This document shows positions 28,901-41,200 of a stretch of 64,000 nt of DNA, piece after piece. The notes beneath the pieces are model-generated. The model saw only the letters and a list, made by a program, of their open reading frames with translations, searched no databases and was not told the origin of the DNA. Both the position numbers and the translations under genes were made by a program. The DNA comes from Lingula anatina (taxonomy: Eukaryota > Brachiopoda > Lingulata > Lingulida > Lingulidae): positions 46,063-110,062 of the forward strand of contig NW_019775582.1 of NCBI RefSeq assembly GCF_001039355.2, read 5' to 3'. Within the stretch, counting starts at the first letter, position 1. Each line of letters begins with the position of its first letter.

Positions 28901-31900
28901 TGGATGAGTCCCTTTCGTATCTAAGGGCCTCAGTTTCTTCAGGATCACTTGTGGAGGTCTGTAACCTGCTAGATCTTCTTCTGGAACTCCTGCCCTCCTT
29001 GTGTAGAGAGGGAGAAGAGTCTGTGGTGTCTTTTTTCCTCTTCTTCCTATTGTTTGTCTCAACTACCGCAGCGTCCTCAGTATCAGGTTGCTTTCTTTTT
29101 TTGCTCTTCCCTCCACCATTTGCTTGTTTCTTTTCCTTATCTGTTTCTGCATCTGGTTCTGGTATATGGTGTCTGCTGAGATATGACTTATACACTCTTT
29201 TCACAGGAAATCCCTGGTTTGCTGCAGCTATCTCTGATAGTATGACTTTAACAACATCCTCACCCAATTCTCTGTGACCTACAAAATTCTGAAAAAAAAG
29301 CAAAAAGTACATAATTAAGTAAACTTTTGAGATATCTACACAATCAATTCTTTAATCTGGTTTTATAAATGAACATCTGAAATTTATTGGGCTCATTCTC
29401 CAAAAACCTTTCAATAAATATTCCAATTTTCTATAGCAAAGCTTAATAATAATAATTATACTTAGAATTGGTGTACAATCTATATCCAGTTTAACCAGAC
29501 TCGACTTAAATGATTAAGTTATTCAAGGAACTTGAATTCCTTTATCAATAACTAAAATAACATCTTTCTCATACCTGGTCTACCTTTTTATAACCAAGGT
29601 CAATTATTTCTGAAAACATGCCGGGTGTCAAAGGCTTTGTCTCATCAACTCTATCAAATTCACAATTTGGGGGACGAAACTTTACAGGCAACTGTGGAGT
29701 AGAAAGGTTCCACAAATGTTGAACCTCTGAGGCAGTATAAATTTTCTGCTGCACATGGTTGTCTTTTGGAAAAGGAGGGTAATCGGCAGCAACTGTGGAA
29801 GCACCAATAGATGACTGCTTCTTTAGGGGTTCTGGGACACTGCTCAAGAGAAACTGTCTTCTGGCCTAAAATCAAAGAATTTAAAATAGATCAAATTTCT
29901 CCTTAAAAAATGCCCATATGGATGACAGCTTTCAATCTTACGATGGATATGAGAACCATGGCCAAAAAAGAGAAAAGAATTTTCAATACAAAAGAGATCA
30001 TCCAGATAACTCTAAGCACTTAATTGCACTTTATTTAAAGATAAAGCAATTTAAGATGTATTTTATCATGATAACAAGCTTCAATAACAAATTAATTATC
30101 AGCATTCAACACAACAAAATATTTTAAGATTTGTGGTACAAGTAAGAGAGGTTCACCTGCAGTGCTGCTTCCTCCTCCTTGGTGAGTTTTTTTCTTGGTT
30201 TCTCCTCTGGCTTCTTTTCTTTGGCATCTCGTCTTGGTTGAAAGATCGAAGCAAGCTTAACTGCTATTGAATTAAAAATTAAGGACCATCTATATAACAC
30301 AGAATGGACTTCCATCACACATCAGCATCATGAAACACACCTAAGATACAACTGACAAAAAGTTATTTTCCTTACAGCTTGAATAAGCATCCATGATTTC
30401 CAAGTTCAGTGAAGTGACAAATGATTTCTTAGTAACCAAGTTGAATTTTGTACAAGCCTTACAGTTACAAAGTTTATAAGTTTATTATAACTGATTTGAG
30501 CCACAATGTTCAAACATAATTGAAGTTATGGTTGCCTTTCAGAAGGACTGTACTGCACTCATAACAAATGAGTCATAATAAGGTTACAGAATCTATTTCA
30601 TTCATCTTTCCCAGTCCTTGATTTTTAATTTCCTATGCTGGGGTATTGCTAACACTCGCCAATTTAGCCAAATGCTAAAACTGACTTAAATTGGCTAAAG
30701 AAAAAGGGCTATATTTGACATGTTTTAGCCAAATTATAACCATTTTGATAACAAATTGACAAAAATGCGGTGATTTGGCTAAGTGAAAAAAATTGCTCGC
30801 GCTACCCCAGCTATGTATAACATTATAACAAATCTATACACAATTAAAATGATAGTTTCTCAGTATGTATTTTTAAAATTTTTTATCTTTATATGTCAAT
30901 ATAATGTACATCATCACTAGTACATGTCATATGTTAAAGAAATTCATTCCTCATTTCTTTTTGCTACCTTTTTGACATAATTTTACCTTTCTTGGGAGTT
31001 TTCTTTTTAGGCGTATCTCCTTGTTTTGGCTTGGAACACTTATCCTTTACTTTGATAACAGTAATTTCTTCTTCCTTGCCATCTTTTGACTTTGACCGTT
31101 TTGTGCTCTTCTTTCCCTCTGACTCTTGCAACAATGCTTGGTTGGCTAACTGAGCACTGTGTCTGGACGAACGGCGTACGCCACATACTTTTTCTTCATT
31201 GTGAGCACTTTTGCCACCTTTGGATTTCTGCTTAGATTTTATTTTAGTGGATTTAGTTTTGGCCTTTTGGAGCAACTCTTGAGCTTTATTCTTTTGCTGG
31301 ATACTGATCTGAAAAATACAGTACAGCAAACTTCATGCATTGTAATGTCTATTTCTTAAAATCATTCAATCCTTCATCAAATGGTGATACAACTAGAAAT
31401 TTAGTTGCCCAAAAGACAACAAAAACTGTTGGAGAGAAATAATATAAAGTTAAATAAAAGATAAATAAAAATGATCAACAAAAATATTCTTCAATAAATT
31501 TGTATTATGAACAGAGCACACATCATAATACCTTTGCTTTAATGTTTGCATTTTTGGAAGACTTTGGGGTAAATACTGCATCTTCCTCCAAATCAGTATT
31601 TTTTCCTCTCACCCTGGAGAAAATATTTAGTTGAGAAATATAAATTTCATGATGACAACAGTATACAAATTTCAGTTATGTGAATTTACAACTAAATACT
31701 TCTGGAGTTCATTTCAATTTTTTTAGTTAACCTACTTCTATTAAAGATTCTGACTGCAAAGAAAGTACTGTAATACATAATAATTATATAAGTAGTTACG
31801 ACTAAACAAAAAAATGTTAGGGACCTAAAATTACATCAGAACACATCATATTAGCTTTTGAAAGAGCTACAACTTCTCCCAGGCAAAAAGATAAGCTAAT

Positions 31901-34112
31901 AAAACAACAAAGGGGAAGTGGGGCATCCAGGGAAATTATTTGCAGCAAGTTTATGCTCAGCTGATAAAAATGAATTTAAAATTAATGTAACTTACCTTGT
32001 GATGGTCATTTTCAGGCCACCATCTTTTTTCTTATTCATTTTTGCCTTGAAAACACTTTTTAATGCCTTTTTCTTGGTGGAGTCTGGTTTTAAACTGCTC
32101 TTTGTCTGTCGCAATGGAGTTTTCCTTGGGGTAGAGTCATGTGAATCTTCATCTACCGACATGCCTATATCATGTGTTGTCATAACATCCACAGATTTAT
32201 TCCCTTTCATATTGTGCATTTTCTTCACAATCTTCGGAGGTGTTGCAACCACAATATCATCACCAATTTTTTTCTTTTTCTGTGAGCTTCCCATTCTGAC
32301 AGTTGCTGAGATCTGAACATCATGCTTTCTTTTTCCAGTTTCCCTTCTTTTTAAGGGTGTGGCATTCGAATCCTCACTATTCACATAAGAGGACTTCCCA
32401 TTCTTCATAGATTCATTTGTCTTTAGTGGTGTCATGAGCAAAACCTCTTCCTCCTCTTGTGGAGTTGCTGATTTAGATTTTTTACCTTTTTTGGTGGAAG
32501 AGGTTTCTTTACTATTTCTTTTAACTTTGTCTTGGGAATCATTATTTTCAGTGCAATTCTTCTTGACATCATTCTCTGCAGTCTCTTCCTTTGTTGGTTT
32601 TACGACTCCCATCTGAAATCCCTTAGCTGTGAACATAATGGTAGCTTGAGTGGATTTTTGACTGACTGGTGCTGTAGACTTGGAACTCAGGAAAGCTTTG
32701 GCACTTTCGCTAATCTGTTTTACTTGGCTTTCACTCGAGTCATGGCTTTCTCCTTGTAATATGTTTTTACTGGAATCATTAGGCATACAAGCCACATCTT
32801 TTTGGTCTCTGGTAGCTTTATTTTCATCAACAGGAATGTTTCGTGCCTTTTTGTCCAAGGCAATATCATAGGTGCCAAGTTGAATGATTTCTAAATCGAG
32901 ATCATTTTCTTCAGCGATTACATTTGATCTTCTTTTTCCACTTCTTGGACTGGAACCATCACTTTTTTCACTACATTCACTAGTTTCTGAGGGTTTTGTT
33001 TTCTTTTTCTTTTCTTTTTTGATACTTGATAGAGATACAGAAGAATGCACATCAGCGGTTATAGTTAGTTGTTTGTGTATGGTCTTCTTTTCAAAGGACT
33101 GTGATCCTTCCCCTGTTTTCTTAAAAAACCTCCCTATCCCCAGCTGAGGTTTCTTTTCAGATGTCCCCCTGTCCATAATGTTCTCTTCATCACCACACGG
33201 ACTTTCGTTTTTTGTTTCCTCTTCTCCTGCATTGGATGGTGGTTTTTGCTCTTTACTTTCAATGGGAGAGCCTGAAGCACTTTCTACAGAATTATCCTTA
33301 AGAAACTCCTGATAAGAGATCTCCATGTAAAGGGAACGAGAGGAATTAAAACCATCCTCTTCCATGGCTTTTTCATTTTCAGAATCCATATCACAATCTC
33401 CTGCATCAATAACACTGTCATTCTCGTTCAGTACTAGACTGCTCTTCTCTTTTGAGTCTACATCATCACAATTCATGCTCAAAAAATCCTGGTATGAAAT
33501 TTCACAAACGTCCTCTTTGGACGCAGTCTTAGTTACCTCCGTCAGTTCTTCAGCTGAAGACTTCTGGCATATTTTGGATTTATCATCATCAAAAGGCAAG
33601 TCATTTTTTTCAATTTTCTTAGTTATGCAATCTTTCTTTCTCTTTGTCTTCTTTCCATGTACTGTCAGATGGGATCCATCATCTCCATCTGAAATATCAT
33701 TTACTAATGCACTTGCTTGCTGAGCATCCTTCTCGGATACTATTGTACCTGATATTGAAGGGTTCTTTTGATTTCCATTTACAGCTTTAGCAAGTTTCTT
33801 TGATCTAGTCTTGCCTGTCTGTTTATCAACTTTCAATTCAGAAGAATCTACATCCTCATTTTTGGTCATGGTGGATTCTTTATCAGGTTTGTCTAATGGA
33901 GCAGCTGTAACCATTCCACCAGCACTTTGACTTACACTCTCTTTGCTCTTTAAACCCCCATTACAAGGTGGTGAGGATAGCTTGTTGAAGTAACCAAGCA
34001 ATGTTGATTTATTCTCTATTACTGGTTGAGATTTTAAAGGTTTCTTGAAGAAATCTGTGATAGTTGCAATTTTCCGGCTGGGGGTTATGTCCTGATTTGC
34101 TGCAAGGCCTCC
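16925..34112 (-). CDS. ATAD5: ATAD5/Elg1-like PCNA unloader (AAA+ clamp-loader-like subunit)
   Basis: Exons, using the second copy of the duplicated block: 34112-31996, 31613-31532, 31308-30987, 30263-30157, 29865-29575, 29288-28829, 28565-28350, 28050-27881, 27446-27305, 26951-26682, 26473-26367, 26162-26004, 19127-18603, 18355-17610, 17315-17157, 17000-16925. They join in phase to about 1980 residues; human has 1844. The long N-terminal exon is disordered and charged, with ITDFFKKP and LLGYFNK near its start and two ISYQ(D/E)FL motifs. The C-terminal half has ELMWTEKYLPANAADVIGN, Walker A GPQGVGKTATV, FEVNASARRSG, a Walker B-like LILFEEVDVAF, sensor LLTTSD and SYLQVMCLAENLRTD. The family forms an RFC-like complex that unloads PCNA and recruits USP1-UAF1. 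The start codon is uncertain. Confidence 0.93.
19570..25967 (-). pseudogene. Duplicate ATAD5 exon set (alternative haplotype, not a second gene)
   Basis: Exons: 25967-25555 (truncated at the N), 25175-25094, 24870-24549, 23829-23723, 23431-23141, 22847-22388, 22124-21909, 21609-21443, 21014-20873, 20520-20251, 20040-19934, 19728-19570. All splice sites and frames are kept. Reading both sets as one gene would give a protein with the RFC-like region twice, which is not credible. This copy is contiguous with the C-terminal exons, whereas 25969-32406 is contiguous with the N-terminal exon. The true gene uses each exon once. Confidence 0.88.
24199..24373. mobile_element. 175-bp MITE-like element in an ATAD5 intron
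   Basis: The left end is GCTGGGGTAGCGCTAACA. The right end read inverted is GCTGGCGTAGCGCGAGCA. Subterminal blocks carry TTTAGCCAAAT on one side and its complement ATTTGGCTAAG on the other. Flanks read CTAT and TATG, allowing a TAT or TA target duplication. The allelic copy is at 30637-30811. Confidence 0.65.
25969..32406. repeat. Copy 2 of the 6.4-kb ATAD5 duplication
   Basis: This partner of 19535-25967 continues without a gap into the rest of the large N-terminal exon. Confidence 0.92.
30637..30811. mobile_element. Allelic copy of the 175-bp MITE-like element
   Basis: Here the right end reads inverted GCTGGGGTAGCGCGAGC, matching the left-end consensus better, while the left end has GTATTGC instead of GTAGCGC. 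The two alleles together give the consensus terminus GCTGGGGTAGCGC. Confidence 0.65.
33297..33323 (-). other. ATAD5 motif EISYQEFLK (UAF1-binding-like), second of two
   Basis: It resembles human ATAD5 VSYEEFLK, the SUMO-like-domain-interacting motif that recruits UAF1-USP1. A first motif, EISYQDFL, is encoded at 33480-33503. Two copies are seen here where I know of one in human. Confidence 0.6.
34047..34073 (-). other. ATAD5 N-terminal PCNA-interaction-like motif KIATITDFF
   Basis: Near the start of the first large exon, ITDFFKKP resembles a PIP-type core (I-x-x-F-F) and aligns with human KTITKYLSP. It is followed by LLGYFNK, comparable to human ILDYFRK. The PCNA-binding role is inferred. 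Confidence 0.45.
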
Positions 34113-34319
34113 CTGGATAGAGAGAAAAGGTTATAACGAAACATATCCTACTGCTGCAATGATGCAATGTATGTTAAAAATGTGTGATTTTATTTCCTAT
34201 CTACAAGCATATATATCATATGTATATATAAACTTATACAACCAACACCCTTCAATCAGTATATGTTTAGAAGAAAACATGCTTGGAAAGAGAAAACTTG
34301 TAGCAGAGCTTATACATAC

Positions 34320-34355
34320 TCCTTCCTCTTTTTCTACCTTACTGCCACCCTCCAT
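34320..34355 (-). CDS. ATAD5: Candidate first coding exon of ATAD5 (12 codons)
   Basis: The large exon starting at 34112 has no upstream in-frame ATG. A minus-strand ATG at 34355 in the context TACCAATGG opens 36 bases reading MEGGSKVEKEEG and ending at a GTATGT donor. It joins in phase 0 to GGLAANQD at 34112 with a 207-base intron. An alternative donor (AAG/GTAGAA) after six codons also keeps phase. This is the only start I found that fits, but it is unproven. Confidence 0.3.
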
Positions 34356-35564
34356 TGGTATTATCCCAGGCATCAGTATTTTCAGGCTAGAATAATTAAA
34401 AGGTATTCAAAATTATCTTTGCACACGAATGTGCCCCGTCCAAATAATTCATTTGTAATTTGACCAGTTCATAAAATTAAACATAAACAGTTGTTAAGCT
34501 AGTGCACTGATCTGAAGATAATGGTTTGTCAGGTAAGAAGGGATAGCAATTCGATATTATTTAAGAAATTGGTGGTGATCATCAAGCTTCACAGTTGTGT
34601 TATTTTTAAAAAGAAAACAAAATGACAGATTTATGGAATATTCTACAACTTAGTACCGCAGACCTACATTCGTACAATACAGACAATATTGATATGATTG
34701 AAAATGCTTTTCAGCAGAAAGCTACATGGTAATGTGAATGGGTCAACACTACATTTTAAGGGGACCTAAAGAAGTGTTACTTACTTTTTTAAACGACCTG
34801 ATCTGCTGAGTGAAAACCTCTAAGGTTAAAACCGGCAGCCGATGAAAATATTCCTAACATAATAAATCTGGCGCGAAAAATATTCCAAACTAACCTTGAC
34901 CTTGGTGGACAAACTGTATTCAGAGTTAACCAAACTATTCCGAATATACCTTCGATATATTGTTTTAATGTTTGATGTATCAAATTTACGCAAAAGAAGT
35001 TTAATCTACAATAAAAAATAACATTGAGATTAATTTACATTGAAAAACATACAGGAGCTACTTTTACTACAATTATTGGTGCTGCTTTTAACCAGACCAA
35101 CCCACAACGCAACTCCGTCACGAGAAATAAGTTCCAAATATTATACATTTTTGTATCATCAAGCAATGCTCTAGACCCATTTGTTTATTATATGGACTTA
35201 TATCTTAATATATATAATTTCATTATGTCACTATAAATTTAAGATATCATATCTATATCCAAACTCACTTTAACCAGGCGCATCAATATATCAGTAGCCC
35301 TACTTCTCCCTTTTCCCGCAAGCTGCCATCGTGTGACCACGTTGAGTAGGTTCCTCAAACTGATTTTAAGTTTGTTACGATGTTGCACAAGGTTAACCCA
35401 TCATTTAAATGCATAAAAGGAGATAAGAACACCTTTTTTAGTTTAAAGTAAATAAATACATTTGAACCTTAATTCTAATGCGTTTTTCATTAACATACGG
35501 CAAGCACGTGTTAACCGACCGGCCGTTTTTCCCACAGGGCCACACACTTAGCCGTCATCATTTT

Positions 35565-35593
<29 letters not shown>
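34356..35593. promoter_or_regulatory. Divergent intergenic region between ATAD5 and RPS9
   Basis: About 1.2 kb lies between two genes transcribed away from each other. A GC-richer island near 35510-35545 (GACCGGCCG, CACAGGGCC) precedes RPS9. No other coding exon is recognised. Confidence 0.5.
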
Positions 35594-37219
<1,626 letters not shown>

Positions 37220-37319
37220 GCTTCAAAAAAGACTCCCATCACATTATCATCATATTGTGCCACGAGTTGCAGAAGAAAGACTGTCTGAATTTTGTGATGT
37301 GGATCATATTGCATTGAAG

Positions 37320-37325
37320 AATAAA
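37320..37325 (+). terminator. RPS9 AATAAA poly(A) signal
   Basis: AATAAA lies 101 bases after the stop codon, which fits a short ribosomal protein 3' UTR. A minus-strand AATAAA for the facing CENP-U gene is possible at 37804-37809 (TTTATT). Confidence 0.65.
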
Positions 37326-38257
37326 TTTGTAGAATCGGAATTTATGGTTTTCATGTGTGAATTTGTATAAATGCATGGGAAACTTGTGTTGGAGTTCAGT
37401 GTTCTGCAATTTTCTGTTTAAAAAACGGCCTCCAGCTGCTTCACCATTTACTCTTGAATCTTCACTTCTTAAATAGGTAATAAACTTTGACAGGAGAGCA
37501 AGAAAGGCATACTGAACTACAGAGATGAAATGATTCCGATTACATCCAAGATTGTCCTTGCAAATCAATTCAAAACATAAGAAAAACAATGTAAATATTT
37601 TAACTTTAATTGACACCTTGCAATGGTGCACTTCGAAAACCGATTCTCTTATTAAACGGGTCTGTTTTACCATATTTCACATAAAACTGCTTGATTATAT
37701 CATTCTAAAGATGAATAGGTCTCTGACCAGAAGCTTGATAAAACGAGTTGATGAGAAAGCATAAGTCCTATTTGTGGTTAATATGCTTCTATTTTTCATT
37801 GATTTTATTGGATTAGGCCAAACAAATGTGTAGATTACTGGCCATTAGGCAAGCACTAAATTATTATTTCCCAGCTTCTCTGCAATGATATAACCTCTAA
37901 TCATGAAAGTGTGCCTCAAACAGAAATAAAAGTCATAAAGGACACATTGGACAAATACATACAGCATGTGGCATGAATGCAAATTTGAAATAATAATCGT
38001 TTAAAAATAAGTAACACTGCACAAGCAAGCAGATTCTTAAGAATAAAGAGATGTTGTTTTTACCCTGTGAACAAGAAGATGGTTCAATTGACTTGTTTCA
38101 GGCATTTTGCCCAGATTGACAATAACATGATTTATGAATGCAGTTTGTTAAAGTGAGCTTAGCAACTGTCTACTGTTTGAGAGCAACCAACTCCATTGTA
38201 TTATTTCTGCTGTCTTAGAATTCGGAATTTCCATATATGAATGGGTTTGAGAGTTGT
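37326..38257. other. Convergent spacer and CENP-U 3' UTR
   Basis: This non-coding stretch lies between RPS9 (+) and CENP-U (-). No repeats or RNA genes are recognised. Most of it could be the CENP-U 3' UTR if the signal at 37804 is used. Confidence 0.5.
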
Positions 38258-41200
38258 CTACGATTTGCTTGTTACCATCTCGGCAGAGTTCAATTTTAAC
38301 CAGGTTTCCATTTTAGAATTAATACGCTGAAGTTGGCTGACTGTTTCCAGGTCCTTTGTTTTTTCGATGAGTAAGGCTGGTACATTGGCCTCCACTTGAT
38401 AATCCTTGAAAGAAATATGACAATTCTAGAGTGCATCATCATTTCATGAAAAAAAAAAGGGGGAGCTCTTTACATTTCAGTATAAAAAACCTGCAGCTGA
38501 GGAAGTTTTATGATAAACTGTCACTTACTTCAATACCCAAACTACTTAATAAGCATCACTGGTTTAAGACTTCAAATGAAAAAAATACCTCTTCTTCTGC
38601 CTGAGCAGGGTTCGTGTCCCTGTACTTTTGTTGCAGTTCTTGCAGGTCAGTTAAAAAACTACTAACTTCTTTAGCAGCCTGTAATTTTTTCCTCTCTTCT
38701 TCATGTTCCCATTTCAAGGCAGACAATTCTGACCTTGACCTAAAACAGTGGACTGTCATTTGAACTTTTTGAGCATTACAAATAGGCTAACTGAAATTTT
38801 AACCTACAGCATTTACTTTTAAGAAACCTTATCATAGTCAAGTTTATGTTTAACATTACTTTCTAAATCTTAGTGCATTGACAACATTCCATTCCATATA
38901 TATTTTAAAAGAAAACCTTTGATGAAATTTGCAAAATAATACTTACACAGATTGATCTTTCTGATAGCGCAGTATCTCCATCCTGTGTTTTCTTATACCA
39001 GATGTGCTCTACAAAGAATTTTTTTTAATATTTAAAATGACTCTGTAAAAAAATAAATAGACAAAGACCACAAAAACACCAAAAGGCAATCAATTTTTAT
39101 TTAAAATCTTGTCTATCTTTAGTGAAAATTGATCCATACATTTTCCTATTAAAGACAGAAATCTAACTCCATACCTTTAATTGGGCAGATTTTAGACTTC
39201 TTACTTCAAGAGCAAGGTCAATCTGAAATAAAAACAATTAAGTCAAATATAAAAAAATATTTATAAAAATATAATTTGAGTTTTTTAAGCCACATTCCAA
39301 ATGACAAAACCTGTGATGTATTGTAGGTCAGTGTTTCAACAGTGAGCCTACAAGCTGTTATTTGGATGGCTTGTTAAAATCTAAGTTAACACTTTTTTCT
39401 TCATTGCAAAAGGTGGGGGGGTCATCTTTTGATGCTTCTGGCTCTGCACTGTAACTGCCCCCACCCCAACCACCATTACCACACATTTAGGACAGCATAT
39501 TTCAAAATCCTAGCAAAACCCCTGATAGTGATTAAAATTAACCCAATTCACTGCTCTGTGAAGGTACTTACTGTGTCAAACACAACTTCTCTTAAATCAA
39601 ACACAAACTGACTGATTCCTCTTCTAACAGCTTTTGTTGTTGCATTATCTCTGAAGCAAAATCATTCACATTTTTTTCATATAAATCAATGTATGCATGT
39701 TTAACAACATAACAATATTGGGAAAAATCAAATCATGAAAGATAATTTGGATTAAATCCCAATAATGTATCAAAAATAAGAAGGCAGTAATCAAAAGTCT
39801 CCATTTGCTTATCTATTATAAAAACGATAATAAAAACCTCCAAACCTAACAAGTGCAGCAATGTCTTCAATTGCTTCCAGGGCCACATCCAGATCAGTGG
39901 CATCAGAAATATTTCTCTTTCTACCTCCACTCCACAAACGAACAGATTTTGCTGAAAAAAAAAATCAATGAAAACCGCTAACATAAACTTTCAGCAAACC
40001 ACTAATAATAAAAGGTAACAATGGTATAAAACCATTTCTATTGTTTTGGGTGTAAATCACAGGGCTGTGGTTATGGGATGTTTTGGACAAATTGACTTTT
40101 GGTCAGAAAAGGTACACTTATTACCCTGTGTCAAAATTTAGGTTTTATGCCATATCTCAAGAGGTACAGAGGTACACACATGTTAAGGTTCACTTTTTCA
40201 AGAAAAATAAAAAAAGACCCTCCCCCTTTCTTGAGATTGCTTTCTTCAGGCCTAAATCACACTTTTAGCACTGCTTTTGATCATACTGATTCTTTCATAA
40301 CAGAACTGCCAAAATATGTGTTTGCCAGTTTTGGATAAAATTTATTATACCCCGATTTGTTTCCTCTAACGACTGTGTAGTCCGTTTTTTTGGTTTTTGC
40401 ACAGGTTGTTTTTCTGGAACCCTTGGTGTCCTGGCATCCATCACTGCTGTTCCATCTAGAATGCTTAGATCCTTAAGAAAAATAAGTATTACATCATTCC
40501 TTTTTCATTAAAAACCCTTCACTTTCATTCTTTGGAATAAGTTTAACTATGTACAAGATAAAGTTTAATATGGTTTCATTTCCTCAATAAAAAACGTCAA
40601 ATACTGAAATATGTAAACTCTCTGAAAGGATTCTGGATTCCTTTACACCCATGACAAATACAGACAGCATTTGGCATCTTTATTGCATTTTTCAAAAACT
40701 TCATTCTGTCAGTTATAATGACAAATGTCATAATATTAATAGATGTATTCTTGATTATACATATTATTTTATAACAGCATTAACATAATTTACTAAGTCA
40801 AATCTCACCATGCTTCTATTCAAAGGAGTTTGAATTCTCTCAGTTTGTGTTCTTCCTCCTTTAAAACTCATGGGTGTGCTTACAATGCTTGGGGGACGCC
40901 TGGGAGTGTATCTGATTCTTGGACCCGATCTTTCTGCTGTTGAGGAAGAAGTGGTTTCATTTCCTACAGATTTTGGCAATGTACTGTTTTTATCCTTGGT
41001 ACTCCTTTGATAAACTGGCCCAGAGTTGGAACCTGTAGTACTTGAGCTGTGCTTTGGGGTGACAGTTTTAGCAAACGAAGTGTGCAAAGATGTATGCTTT
41101 TGATGTGTTGGACCCGATTCCAAACCCGACATCATTTGTTCATTGTCAGGATCAGCTCTCGCTCTGAAACTATTAATGAAAGATTGGGGTCTCCCTTATT

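Noticed and set aside
16925-34112. Two tandem ATAD5 genes or an ATAD5 with a doubled AAA+ domain
   Set aside because: The repeated exons are bounded by a single N and carry haplotype-level differences in introns as well. Neither copy has both the N- and C-terminal exons.
34789-34983. ATG-initiated frame upstream of ATAD5 ending near a GTAAGT donor
   Set aside because: The frame meets a stop just before the donor and cannot be joined in phase to the exon at 34112. At most it is 5' UTR.
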